This document shows, piece by piece, positions 1-8,360 of a stretch of 64,000 nucleotides of DNA; position 1 is the first letter of the stretch; each line of letters opens with the position of its first letter. Where the stretch lies: positions 1 to 64,000 of the forward strand of contig NC_010843.1 of assembly GCF_000017685.1 (NCBI RefSeq), in the 5' to 3' direction. Below the pieces are notes generated by a model. That model was not told the DNA's origin. It saw only the letters and a program-made list of their open reading frames with translations, and did not search any database. The position numbers were made by a program, and so were the translations under genes. Origin of the DNA: Leptospira biflexa serovar Patoc strain 'Patoc 1 (Paris)'. Lineage in GTDB: Bacteria > Spirochaetota > Leptospiria > Leptospirales > Leptospiraceae.

Positions 1-102
1 GAAATGGACGGAAGACCCTTTTTTTGGTCCCTTTCAAAAATTCAATTGATCCCAAATTTTCTAAAAGAAAGCATACCAATTGGGAAGGGAAACGAGAGAT
101 AA

Positions 103-855
103 ATGATCACCATTGCAGTTGCAAATCAAAAAGGCGGAGAGGGAAAAACAACTACTTCTTTAAATCTTGCCATGGGATTGGCTCGCCGAAACCTCAAAAC
201 ATTACTCATCGATATGGACCCTCAGGCGAACTCAACCGGGATTTTTCTAAATCCTGAAACAGTTGAGAAAGACCTTGCCCACCTTTTCCAAAACTCTGCA
301 AATATAAAAGACATCATCACTCCTGCATATAACGAGCATTTGTGGGTGGCTCCATCTAGCATGCGTTTGGCGGAAATGGAAACAGTTTCGGTCAATTCTG
401 TCGAAGCACCTTATATCTTGCGAGACTCACTTGCGGGACTTAAGGATTTTGACTTTGTCATCATAGACTGCCCCCCTTCCCTTTCGATTTTCACAGTGAA
501 TAGTTTGGTTGCTGCCAACTTTGTTTTGATCCCCCTCCAAGCGGAAAAATTTTCGATGGATGGGATCATGGGCCTCCAACAGACAATCTCCTCGATCAAA
601 AAAAGAATCAATCCTGATCTCGAGATTTTAGGTGCTCTCATCACCCAACTCAAACCACAGACCCTATTGACGAAAACAATCCTCCCTGTACTCACAAAAT
701 ATTTCAGAATCTTTGAACATACGATTTCTGATGGAGTGGCAATTGGCGAAAGTCATTTGGCAAAAAAATCAGTTTTCGATTACAACCGCTCTTCCAGGCA
801 ATCACAAGAATATGAAGGATTTATTGAGGAGGTTTTGAATGAGCTTAAAAAGTAA
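103..855 (+). CDS. parA: ParA-family partition ATPase (first par cassette)
   Basis: Deviant-Walker ATPase that moves or positions replicon DNA together with ParB. Seen: the Walker A' loop QKGGEGKTT at residues 9-17 with the signature Lys10, switch I DMDPQANST at 37-45, and Walker B IIDCPPSL at about 120-127. The 250-residue length is that of a short ParA without an N-terminal DNA-binding domain. The ATG follows a purine-rich GGGAAGGGAAACGAGAG stretch. Its 3' end overlaps parB by 17 nt, so the two are probably translationally coupled. Walker A carries Glu where most ParA proteins have Val or Ile; the second ParA of this window (26495) has the same Glu. The rep-like gene downstream suggests a replicon maintenance cassette. 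Confidence 0.93.
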   Translation: MITIAVANQKGGEGKTTTSLNLAMGLARRNLKTLLIDMDPQANSTGIFLNPETVEKDLAHLFQNSANIKDIITPAYNEHLWVAPSSMRLAEMETVSVNSVEAPYILRDSLAGLKDFDFVIIDCPPSLSIFTVNSLVAANFVLIPLQAEKFSMDGIMGLQQTISSIKKRINPDLEILGALITQLKPQTLLTKTILPVLTKYFRIFEHTISDGVAIGESHLAKKSVFDYNRSSRQSQEYEGFIEEVLNELKK

Positions 856-1660
856 ACGCCTCGGAACTCTCGCCGATATTTACCAAGCCGAAAATTTGGA
901 TGGCACCATTCGCACCATCCGGATGGACCGGATCCAACCTTCCGAACACCAACCTCGCCAAGAGCGAAAAAAGGGAATTGAGGAATTGGCTCAGACTCTT
1001 AAGGCCGATGGACTTTTACAGCCCATCATCGTCTCGAAAGGGGAAAAAGAAGGGAACTATAAAATCATCGCAGGGGAAAGGCGTTACCATGCTGCGAAAT
1101 CCCTTGGCTGGCCTGAAATCGAATGTAAAATTCTAAACCGACCAGACAAAGAAATTTATAAACTTGCTGTCATAGAAAACTTACAGAGGGAGAATCTTTC
1201 CCCTTATGAAGAAGTGGATGCTCTTCTATTTTTAAAAAATGCCCACAATTACACTGACCAGGAACTGGGAGACCTTTTCGGAAAAAGCCGAAGTTACATG
1301 ACAGAGGTCCTATCCATCACTTCGATGTCGAAGACAGATTTGGAAAAATGCAAAAAAAATGAAATCCACAATAAGAACCTCCTCGTACAAGCAGCCCAAG
1401 CGGCAAAAAAAGGAAGTTTGGATGAGTTTTTGACCCTCTATCACAAAGGGGCATTAAAGACAGTAAAAGACGCGAAAGATTTTAACAAACAAACAAAATC
1501 TGGTGTTGTACCGAACTCAAAACCTTCCCCACTTTCAGGATACAAAATCCGCAGAACGAATCACGGAATCCAAATCCAATCTGAAGACGAAATTTTACTG
1601 GGAGACATTTACAAATTCATCCGCAAAGAACTGTCGAAAAAATATGGAGATTCGGCATAA
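839..1660 (+). CDS. parB: ParB-family partition protein (first par cassette)
   Basis: Centromere-binding CTP-switch protein of the ParB/Spo0J/Noc family. Seen: an N-terminal ParB/Srx domain with GERRYHAA at residues 79-86 and ENLQREN at 113-119, then a helix-turn-helix at about 138-160. The remaining C-terminal part is basic and ends in KKYGDSA, resembling the KKYGISD end of the other ParB in this window. The start ATG lies inside parA, 8 nt after a strong GGAGG. It should act with the upstream ParA. Its parS site is not obvious; the repeat-rich gap after the gene (1661-2001) is the first place to look. Confidence 0.92.
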   Translation: MSLKSKRLGTLADIYQAENLDGTIRTIRMDRIQPSEHQPRQERKKGIEELAQTLKADGLLQPIIVSKGEKEGNYKIIAGERRYHAAKSLGWPEIECKILNRPDKEIYKLAVIENLQRENLSPYEEVDALLFLKNAHNYTDQELGDLFGKSRSYMTEVLSITSMSKTDLEKCKKNEIHNKNLLVQAAQAAKKGSLDEFLTLYHKGALKTVKDAKDFNKQTKSGVVPNSKPSPLSGYKIRRTNHGIQIQSEDEILLGDIYKFIRKELSKKYGDSA

Positions 1661-1735
1661 CCCAAACAAGTACTAAGCAGTCAAGTACTTAGGAAAAAAA
1701 TTTTTAGTACCCGTAGGGAAAAATACTGTACGAAC

Positions 1736-1763
1736 TTGACAGCTACCAGAATCCGACAATAAT
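1736..1763 (+). promoter_or_regulatory. Sigma70-type promoter candidate for the rep-like gene
   Basis: A perfect TTGACA (1736-1741) is followed after 16 bases by AATAAT (1758-1763, five of six matches to TATAAT). Transcription would start near 1770 and produce a leader of about 230 nt, containing the hairpins described for this gap, before the rep-like start at 2002. Confidence 0.4.
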
Positions 1764-1860
1764 GTGACATAATAAAAGTTTTGATTGGTTTGAGCAAACA
1801 CCTTTTCTCACAAGAAGAGGTGTGGGGTAAGTTTTGCCCCAACCCGACTTATAAAAAAAT

Positions 1861-1877
1861 CCCCTGGGTACCAGGGG
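1861..1877 (+). repeat. GC-rich hairpin in rep leader
   Basis: Perfect 7-base arms CCCCTGG and CCAGGGG around a GTA loop. Flanking arms AACCCGAC (1841-1848) and GTCGGGGTT (1878-1886) can extend the stem. No T-run follows, so it is less likely to be a simple terminator than a regulatory or recognition structure. Confidence 0.5.
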
Positions 1878-1910
1878 GTCGGGGTTTCCCGAAGGAATGT
1901 TGTTGGATGA

Positions 1911-1930
1911 GACATAATTAACATTATGTC
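1911..1930 (+). promoter_or_regulatory. Operator-like inverted repeat upstream of rep-like gene
   Basis: Perfect 8-base arms GACATAAT and ATTATGTC around TAAC. A related ATAATGTC follows at 1933-1940 and another GACATAAT lies at 1766-1773. The 13-mer GAGACATAATTAA (1909-1921) recurs at 26442-26454 just upstream of the second parA. It is probably a protein-binding site; the binding protein is unknown. Confidence 0.45.
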
Positions 1931-2001
1931 AGATAATGTCAACTCCTTCAAATTATTTGCTTAAATTTAGTTTCATTTTTGCAGAAAAACGGAGGAGCTT
2001 C

Positions 2002-2925
2002 GTGAGCGAGCAGCGTCATCCCTATATCCGTCTGATGACCGACATCATTGATTCTGGTGTCTGGGCAGGGTTATCCCATGCTGCTAAGACCCTATACCCA
2101 GTCCTTTTGAAATTCAGCGATTACAATTTTAAGCCAGTTTGGCCCAACACGGAAACCTTGATGCGGTTAACCGGATTCAAAACCAAAAAATCGATTGTCA
2201 CAGCCAAAAAAGAACTCACTCGTGCCGGGCTTTTGTATCAGGTTCCAGGGAGCGGGCGAACATCGACTCGGTATCACTTTTCCTTCCATTATGAGGGGTC
2301 GAGGATTACCCCTCTCGGGGATACACAAATACACCTCAGGGGGACTGGGCCAGAATCCTCTGGAGGTTCAAACGATCCCGAGAAGGGGGGTTCTATTGGA
2401 ACCCCTAACCATATTAATATAACTATATCAAATACAAACAATGTACCAGGCCCTAAGGATATGAGTGAAAGTTTGGGACAAACCAAAGAAGGAAAAAAAG
2501 ACTTTGAAACTTTGGTGAATCTATTTGGCCCAGAGATTGCGTTGGAAGCCTATCGGAAAGCAGTTGGTTTGCATATGGAATCCAATGCCTCCTATGTCCA
2601 AACTCTGTGTCGGGAATTGGTCAGCTTACAAAGAAAGGAAGTGCTTAATTCTGAGCAGAATTTGAGCCGAGACGCGGTCTCCCCTCACCCAGCTTCCTGG
2701 GCTGGTTTTTTGGCTTGGGCCACTAAGGAACTCACTGAATCTTCGTTCCGGCAATTGGAGCGAGTGAACGTGGAAACCGATGGAAATGTCATCATCGTCA
2801 CTTCCGCCATCCAAGGCCATTTACGCCAAATCATCCAAATGTATTTCACAGAAAGAGTCAAACCTGTCGTTCTTGTTGTGTTTACGGAAAAGGAAGAAGG
2901 ATCACGTGTGAGTGAAATTCGATAG
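2002..2925 (+). CDS. Winged-helix replication-initiator-like protein
   Basis: Probably a replicon-specific initiator (Rep). The N-terminal ~100 residues look like a winged helix-turn-helix of the replication-protein type (SHAAKTLYPVLLKFSDYNF, then a TKKSIVTAKKEL recognition region). The middle is polar, Gly/Asn-rich and likely disordered. The last ~85 residues resemble a DnaA domain-I type fold (WAGFLAWATKELTESSFRQL onward), by inspection only. The GTG at 2002 is chosen because GGAGGA sits 5 bases before it; an in-frame ATG at 1936 lies within the operator-like repeats and has no ribosome-binding site. The parA-parB-rep order matches leptospiral replicons such as phage LE1. It could instead be an unrelated DNA-binding protein. 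Confidence 0.65.
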   Translation: MSEQRHPYIRLMTDIIDSGVWAGLSHAAKTLYPVLLKFSDYNFKPVWPNTETLMRLTGFKTKKSIVTAKKELTRAGLLYQVPGSGRTSTRYHFSFHYEGSRITPLGDTQIHLRGTGPESSGGSNDPEKGGSIGTPNHINITISNTNNVPGPKDMSESLGQTKEGKKDFETLVNLFGPEIALEAYRKAVGLHMESNASYVQTLCRELVSLQRKEVLNSEQNLSRDAVSPHPASWAGFLAWATKELTESSFRQLERVNVETDGNVIIVTSAIQGHLRQIIQMYFTERVKPVVLVVFTEKEEGSRVSEIR

Positions 2926-2975
2926 ACTGATTAGAAAAACGGTATTTTTTGGAAGGAACCATCATTAAAAAGCGC

Positions 2976-5486
2976 ATGAAAGATCATTTAATTCGCACAA
3001 GCCACCCCTACTCTCTTCCCATCCCTTCCGTTTCGACAACGGGTACCTACGAACTCAAAAATAATGAGTTTTTATCATTTATCGAAGAAAAGGAACAATC
3101 TTCCCTTTCTTCGATCATTTTCCAATTCGATGATGTTGTCTTCTTTAATGGGATTGAGTTATTACCAGGAAAAGACGGTTTGGATTTTTTTCCAGATTCC
3201 TTTCGTTTTGAATTATCCCATGACGGAAAGTATTGGGAGCCCATCTTACAAGAATCTTCCTTTCGGAAATCTTTCAAAACATCTGCCAAATGGTTATTTT
3301 CCTTAACTAGCGCTCGTTATGTGAAGTTTATCTCGAAAATTTCCAGAAAAGCAAGTAACGGAAAAAATCGCATTAGCTTCGGTCCGCTGAAAATTTTAAT
3401 CAGTGGAGTTCAATCCATACAAGTGAGTTCGGAATTCGACAGACTTTCTGTAAAAGAAAACTTATTTGATACAAGGCCCGATTATGGTTGGACTTCTAAA
3501 AAGAAGGAAGAACCTTCCGATGAATATATCATCCTAGATATGGGATCCGTGAATCGAATTGAAGAATTCCGGATGTTAACCAAAAATGATCCCGTCACCA
3601 ATTTCCCGGAAAGGTTTATTGTTTATTATAGTGAAGATGATCTCACATGGCACCAACTCCATGAAGAAAATTATTTCTTATCAGAACCTGGTACTTGGTA
3701 CAAATGGCGATTCCCCCCTGTCAATTTAAGGTTTTTGAAAATTGTATTCATAGATGAAAAACAAACAAACAAAAAGGAATACGTTACCGAAGTCATAGAA
3801 ATCGAATTGTATTCCAGCGCTGATAAAAAAGAATCTGGTGGCCCAACAAGAGAACCCCTCCCCTATGCTTCTGTTCTGAGGTCTGGTATCATTCGCCTTG
3901 CCGTTGATGGTGAAGTGAAAGAGGGAGTTGTCGTCCAGTCGAATGACAGAAGGTTACGTGATGCAACTACTGAATACCGGGGGATTGTTGAACTAGCCTC
4001 AGATGGTGAAGAAAAACCGGGCGTTGCCGTCCAAGGGAATGATAAACGCCTAAAAATCGCCACTGAGCTGACTCATGGACTTGTCCGTTTGGCAAGAAGT
4101 GGCGAAGCAAGGCCTGGACTTGTAGTTCAGTCAGATGATGAAAGGTTAAGGAATGCATCAGCAGAACACCCAGGTATCGTTGAGCTTGCGTTAGATGGCG
4201 AGACTCGGCCAGGTGTTGCCGTGCAAGGGAATGATTCAAGACTAAGGGTCGCGACTAAAAAAGCAGTAGGACTTGTCCAATTAGCTGAAGCAGGTGAAAC
4301 GGCGATTGATAAGGTAGTCACAGGTGATGATCCAAGACTCAAGGATGCAACAACCACAACAAAAGGAATTGTACAACTTGCTCCGAATGGCGGCGAGGAA
4401 GTAAACACGGTTGTCCAAGGGAATGACAAACGTCTCAAACTTGCCAATACAGAATCTTTTGGAATTGTCCAACTAGCACATTCGGGCGAAAACAAAGCAG
4501 GAGTCGTTGTCCAAGGGAATGATAAACGTCTCGCCAAAGCTGGGTTTGACGAAGCAGGGATTGTGACCATCGCAAACCATGGAGAAGCCGTACCTGGGAA
4601 AGTAGTCTTATCAGATGACCCTAGATTGATTGATAAAAGAGATCCGAAACCACATACCCATCCTTATGCAGAAAAAGAACACGATTTTAATTCCCATACA
4701 GGTTTATTAAAGATCACAGGCGAAGCAGAATCTGCTTCGAAGGGTTTTGTTCCGCCCCAAACAACTGACGCCATCATCTACGGCAAAAATAATAAAAATG
4801 GTTCTGGTGTCGTTGGCGTATCTTCTGGATTAGGTGTTGTTGGATTTGGTGATTCGATAGGTGTGTATGGTATATCGAAAGGGAAAGATACACATCGATC
4901 GGCAGGAATCTTAGGTGCCGGAACTACGTCACCTGGTGGTCGTTTTGTATCTCAATCTGATTTTGCCATGATTGTGGATGGCAAAGGGATTCCGGAATAT
5001 GAATTGACTGGATCTGGAAAGGCCATTTATGCCAACGGTGAATCTGTCTTTGAAGGCAATCTTCGTATCACGAAAGATGGTGGAGAAGAATGTATCGCAC
5101 GTTATTTCCGTTTGGATGGAAAGGATGTGATTACTGCTGGTGATTTACTTGTAGCAACCGAAGAAACGGGTGTTCTCGGTAGATCCAAACACCCCTACTC
5201 CACAAATGTGATTGGTGTGGCTGTTTCGAATGCCAATCTAGTCTTTGGGAAAAAAGAGAAAGGTGTGGAATACGTCCTTGTCGCACTCCTTGGGATGACA
5301 AAAATCCATGTTGATGCAACACAAGTTCCCATTTATCCTGGAGATCTTTTGGTATCTGGACTTTCTTCTGGGCATGCAATCAAAGCAGACCCAGCGAAAT
5401 TAAAACCAGGTATGTTAGTGGCAAAGGCAATGGAAGTTTGTAAACGAGACAAAGGCCATATCCTTTGTATATTAACTTTCTCCTAA
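2976..5486 (+). CDS. Discoidin-like and tail-fibre-repeat protein
   Basis: Large predicted surface or adhesin-like protein. Residues ~1-140 and ~150-285 are beta-rich and resemble two F5/8 type C (discoidin) domains (FRFELSHDGKYWEPI; FIVYYSEDDLTWHQL). Next come eight 32-residue repeats with consensus GIVQLA-x-x-GE-x-x-x-G-x-VVQGNDKRL, as in phage tail-fibre and collar proteins. The C-terminal ~270 residues are Gly-rich (VVGVSSGLGVVGFGDSIGVYG) and end in a beta domain with DLLVATEETGVLGRS. No signal peptide is visible. The start is uncertain: ATG 2976 is used, but a TTG at 2949 is in frame and no ideal ribosome-binding site fits either. The last 15 bases overlap convergent mqnD. It could be a prophage remnant or a host adhesin. 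Confidence 0.75.
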   Translation: MKDHLIRTSHPYSLPIPSVSTTGTYELKNNEFLSFIEEKEQSSLSSIIFQFDDVVFFNGIELLPGKDGLDFFPDSFRFELSHDGKYWEPILQESSFRKSFKTSAKWLFSLTSARYVKFISKISRKASNGKNRISFGPLKILISGVQSIQVSSEFDRLSVKENLFDTRPDYGWTSKKKEEPSDEYIILDMGSVNRIEEFRMLTKNDPVTNFPERFIVYYSEDDLTWHQLHEENYFLSEPGTWYKWRFPPVNLRFLKIVFIDEKQTNKKEYVTEVIEIELYSSADKKESGGPTREPLPYASVLRSGIIRLAVDGEVKEGVVVQSNDRRLRDATTEYRGIVELASDGEEKPGVAVQGNDKRLKIATELTHGLVRLARSGEARPGLVVQSDDERLRNASAEHPGIVELALDGETRPGVAVQGNDSRLRVATKKAVGLVQLAEAGETAIDKVVTGDDPRLKDATTTTKGIVQLAPNGGEEVNTVVQGNDKRLKLANTESFGIVQLAHSGENKAGVVVQGNDKRLAKAGFDEAGIVTIANHGEAVPGKVVLSDDPRLIDKRDPKPHTHPYAEKEHDFNSHTGLLKITGEAESASKGFVPPQTTDAIIYGKNNKNGSGVVGVSSGLGVVGFGDSIGVYGISKGKDTHRSAGILGAGTTSPGGRFVSQSDFAMIVDGKGIPEYELTGSGKAIYANGESVFEGNLRITKDGGEECIARYFRLDGKDVITAGDLLVATEETGVLGRSKHPYSTNVIGVAVSNANLVFGKKEKGVEYVLVALLGMTKIHVDATQVPIYPGDLLVSGLSSGHAIKADPAKLKPGMLVAKAMEVCKRDKGHILCILTFS
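3885..4652 (+). repeat. Eight tandem 96-base coding repeats
   Basis: Eight in-frame copies of a 96-base unit encode 32-residue motifs starting GIVQLA or a variant and containing VVQGNDKRL or a variant. Copies differ from one another, so the array is old rather than freshly expanded. It lies wholly inside the discoidin/tail-fibre-like gene. Confidence 0.85.
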
Positions 5487-6299
5487 GAATAAAGGTAAGT
5501 TCATTTTAGGTTTTTTGATAAAACCTGCATCAATTGCCCTTTGGAAAAGATAGGCCACTGCATCGTGGCCTTCTTTCCCCAAACTTTTTGTGAATTCATT
5601 TACATATAAATTGATGTGAGCCCGAATGACTGCCTCTTCTTTGTTTTGAGAATTTTCGCGAATGTAATCCATCATTTCTTTGGGTTCTTTGTAGGCATTT
5701 GTTAAACTATTTTGTAATTCTTTTTGAAACTTTAGTGCTTCCTCTCTTGGGATGTCCCGTCGGATAGCAATTGCACCAAGAGGGATTGGATATCCAGTTG
5801 ACGATTCCCACCACTCACCCAGATCCACAACCTTTTCTAAGCCCCTTTCTTCATACGTGAATCTTTCTTCGTGGATGATGACACCCAAACTGTTTTCTTC
5901 CGTAAGGAGTTTGGGGATAATTTGATCATAACGAATGGCTGTTGGTATGTGTGTGCCATTGGAATAAAGTGACAAAAGTAAATTTGCTGTTGTGAGTTGC
6001 CCTGGAATGTAAAGATTTTTGTAATTGTCTAAATTTGCGTTCGCATTTTTTTTTCGAACCAAAAGTGGACCGCACCCTCTACCTAATGCGGATCCAGTTT
6101 CCAACAGGATGTATTTGTCTATGATTTGAAAGAAAGCCGCAAATGATAATTTGGTGACGGGGAATTTACCTTGGAAGGCATATTCATTCAAATTTTCTAC
6201 ATCGTATAACTCTTCTTTGACAGGGTATTCGGAATTACGGATGAGATGGTAAAATAAGAATGTATCGTTTGGACATGGTGAGTATGCAAGAGAGATCAT
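5472..6299 (-). CDS. mqnD: 1,4-dihydroxy-6-naphthoate synthase (MqnD)
   Basis: Makes 1,4-dihydroxy-6-naphthoate from cyclic dehypoxanthine futalosine in the futalosine route to menaquinone; cytoplasmic. Seen: the family signature SPCPNDTF at residues 7-14, KLSFAAF and the ALGRGCGPLL loop, at the usual length of about 275 residues. The start ATG overlaps the stop of the upstream membrane-protein gene by 4 bases, so the two are co-transcribed. The 3' end overlaps the convergent repeat-protein gene. MqnA (same fold) is the closest alternative, but SPCPNDT is the MqnD form. Confidence 0.9.
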   Translation of the reverse strand: MISLAYSPCPNDTFLFYHLIRNSEYPVKEELYDVENLNEYAFQGKFPVTKLSFAAFFQIIDKYILLETGSALGRGCGPLLVRKKNANANLDNYKNLYIPGQLTTANLLLSLYSNGTHIPTAIRYDQIIPKLLTEENSLGVIIHEERFTYEERGLEKVVDLGEWWESSTGYPIPLGAIAIRRDIPREEALKFQKELQNSLTNAYKEPKEMMDYIRENSQNKEEAVIRAHINLYVNEFTKSLGKEGHDAVAYLFQRAIDAGFIKKPKMNLPLFLGES

Positions 6300-7459
6300 A
6301 AGGCTAAAAAATATTCCTTTTTTTGTGTAATGAATAAAATTCGTATCAATAGAAATAAAAACAATAAACTTGAAGTGCCGAGAAAAATCTTAAAACTCAG
6401 TTTTTTTGTCACATCGGTAAGTAACAAAGAAAAAGGCAAAATTAAAGTAAACATCCTGCTGAGATTATCAAACGAACGCCAATAACCTTCTTCAGCGATG
6501 ACAATCACAGCCAGACTCCCGAGTATTGGGACCAAAAAATCTATGTTTTTCGAGATTGATTCTTTGATTGAAGAAAAGCTAGCGATTGTTATAGATAGGA
6601 TCGAAACAAAAAACAAAAGTTTAGGAAATTCTTTGATTTTGAATGAAAATGTATTTTGCTCAAAAAAGCTTTTTACAAATCCAAATAATGGGCCATCTGT
6701 CATGTCCTTAAATCCTAAAGGATTTGTACCCAGGTGGTTTGGGATACTCAGCCATCCATAAAATAAAAATCCGATGAATAAAATACCTGGTAATGAAAAA
6801 AGGAGCACAAGTTTCCACTCTTTTCGAATAAGTGCTCCGATAACGATTGGAGCCAAAAAAAGAATTCCTAACTCTCTTGTGAAAACGGTTAAAAGGAAAA
6901 ATAGAAAGGAGAGTTTGAATTTTTTCTCTTTGTAAAAATAATAACTGATAATTGCCAAACTGACAAAAAAAGAATCTGCAACGAGTAATAAATTGGAGTT
7001 TAATGAATACGGGGAAAAAATATAAAATAATACGAACCATTTGGATTGATTCGGTAGTAATTGGAATAAACAATACACTGAAGATAAAAAAGTGAAGAAT
7101 AAAAGAATGAGTGTAATAAGAGGATAATATTCACTTCCTAAAAAGTGAGAAATGAATCCAGCGATAAACGACAAACCAATTCTATGGTATCTAAAATAAA
7201 AACTATCTACGATCAAACTCCAGTCATTTTCGTTGAACAAATCTTTTGCGAGAAGGTAAAAGAACTGACCATCGTAACCTCCTGATTTATAGATGACAAA
7301 ATGAGGATCTACTAAGTTTGGATTGATTTCATAAAATCCCTCCCATATTCCAATTAAAGAAGAGAGAGAATGTCCGTATGGTGCAGTTTTAAAATAAATA
7401 AGTCCCAAAACTCCCAAAACGAAAAAAAATAAGACGATCCACAAATGCCGTAGTTTCAC
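6296..7459 (-). CDS. Polytopic membrane protein, unknown function
   Basis: 387 residues with about 9-10 hydrophobic segments starting at residue 7 (LWIVLFFFVLGVLGLIYF). A periplasmic loop follows the first helix, and a second extracytoplasmic stretch contains EEGYWRSFDNLSR. The layout (first helix, long loop, many helices) resembles GT-C-type glycosyltransferases or related membrane proteins, but no catalytic motif was identified with confidence. It overlaps mqnD by 4 bases on the same strand; no functional link to menaquinone is apparent. Confidence 0.75.
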   Translation of the reverse strand: MKLRHLWIVLFFFVLGVLGLIYFKTAPYGHSLSSLIGIWEGFYEINPNLVDPHFVIYKSGGYDGQFFYLLAKDLFNENDWSLIVDSFYFRYHRIGLSFIAGFISHFLGSEYYPLITLILLFFTFLSSVYCLFQLLPNQSKWFVLFYIFSPYSLNSNLLLVADSFFVSLAIISYYFYKEKKFKLSFLFFLLTVFTRELGILFLAPIVIGALIRKEWKLVLLFSLPGILFIGFLFYGWLSIPNHLGTNPLGFKDMTDGPLFGFVKSFFEQNTFSFKIKEFPKLLFFVSILSITIASFSSIKESISKNIDFLVPILGSLAVIVIAEEGYWRSFDNLSRMFTLILPFSLLLTDVTKKLSFKIFLGTSSLLFLFLLIRILFITQKKEYFLAL

Positions 7460-7487
7460 ACTCCCATTTTGTAAAATTTAATAGATT

Positions 7488-8360
7488 TTGAAAGGAATTT
7501 CTCTGGAATTTTCAGAAGATTCTGGAAGTTTGTATCCAAAGTTGGGGCAAATGAAAGAAGTTCTCGTTACCATACAAACGGTGTATCAATATTTAGAGAA
7601 ACTAGGTCCGAAAAAATCCTTCCAAATATTGAAAAATTTAGGCTACGAAAAACTTCTCTCGCTCACTGGAAAAGTGCCGAAAGAAAGGCTGATCGTTCTA
7701 ACACAAAAGTTAAGTGAAGAAACGGTTGTCGAACTCGTGACTCAAATACCTGAAAAAATTTTAGTGGAAATGATTCGAGAGAACGATGACGACGATTTGG
7801 TTTACTTTATCCATTCCTTATCGATTGCCGATTTGGCGATTGTTTCAAAAAGTATCCCTCCTCAAGATGTGGGGCTTTTAGCTAAAACCTTGGGCCGAGA
7901 GGCAAGCGTTGAAGTATTGAAATCGTTAGGTATCCAAAAGTCAATTGCTCTATTAAAAGAAATTCCTATGGAAGACTTTTTGTGGTTAGTGGACCAAATT
8001 CAACTACAACCAATCATTCAACTTGTAAATGAATTGTCCGTGCCGGATTGCAAAAAGTGGATTAAACAACGTGGGTTAGAAGAATTGCCGATACTTTTAA
8101 AATTTTTCGGAGTTTCGAATGTTTTGGAAATATTTAGAAAACTGGGGATGAACCAAGCTTTAGCGATGATGCAGTTACTTGGAACAAGAGAGATGATGGA
8201 GTTGTCTGTTTTACTGTCCAAAATGCAATTAGATATTAAAAATATACCGGCTACATTAAAAGCAAAAACCGTTATTGGTTTGGAGAAACCAAAATCAAAA
8301 CAAATCGCGAAGAAAAAAGCTGCTGCTAAAAAAAAGAAAGTGACTAAGCGTTCGCATTGA
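7488..8360 (+). CDS. Helical-repeat protein with Lys-rich tail
   Basis: Unrecognised 290-residue protein. Residues ~25-250 form short amphipathic helix pairs with recurring LGxxK, PxExL and IPxEDxxxLV patterns, suggesting an all-alpha solenoid like the FliG or MgtE N-terminal repeats. The last ~25 residues are very basic (KQIAKKKAAAKKKKVTK), as in histone-H1-like tails, suggesting nucleic acid or membrane contact. Start uncertain: TTG at 7488 is the longest, ATG at 7551 starts just before the first clear helix. The 3' end overlaps the convergent kinase gene by 17 bases. Confidence 0.65.
   Translation: MKGISLEFSEDSGSLYPKLGQMKEVLVTIQTVYQYLEKLGPKKSFQILKNLGYEKLLSLTGKVPKERLIVLTQKLSEETVVELVTQIPEKILVEMIRENDDDDLVYFIHSLSIADLAIVSKSIPPQDVGLLAKTLGREASVEVLKSLGIQKSIALLKEIPMEDFLWLVDQIQLQPIIQLVNELSVPDCKKWIKQRGLEELPILLKFFGVSNVLEIFRKLGMNQALAMMQLLGTREMMELSVLLSKMQLDIKNIPATLKAKTVIGLEKPKSKQIAKKKAAAKKKKVTKRSH

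Larger units (their letters stand above)
1661..2001 (+). promoter_or_regulatory. Repeat- and hairpin-rich region between parB and rep-like gene
   Basis: This 341-base gap has no gene. In order it holds: CAAGTACT at 1667 and again at 1682 (15-base period) with related AGTAC motifs after; a promoter-like TTGACA (1736) with AATAAT (1758) after 16 bases; GACATAAT at 1766; a hairpin with arms 1799-1808 and 1813-1822; a GGGG/CCCC hairpin (1824-1840); a nested hairpin with inner arms 1861-1867/1871-1877 and outer arms 1841-1848/1878-1886; and a perfect inverted repeat GACATAAT/ATTATGTC at 1911-1930 with a third degenerate copy at 1933-1940. This fits a transcribed, structured leader or origin region controlling the rep-like gene. 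The function is inferred. Confidence 0.5.

Noticed and set aside
1861..1877. Simple rho-independent terminator of parB
   Set aside because: Strong stem but no following T-run and it lies 200 bases past the parB stop, within a longer structured leader.
4127..4570. Minus-strand open frame of 147 codons
   Set aside because: Antisense shadow of the tail-fibre-type repeats; its periodic sequence simply mirrors them.
3885..4652. CRISPR-like array
   Set aside because: The 96-base units are in-frame coding repeats with no spacer structure.
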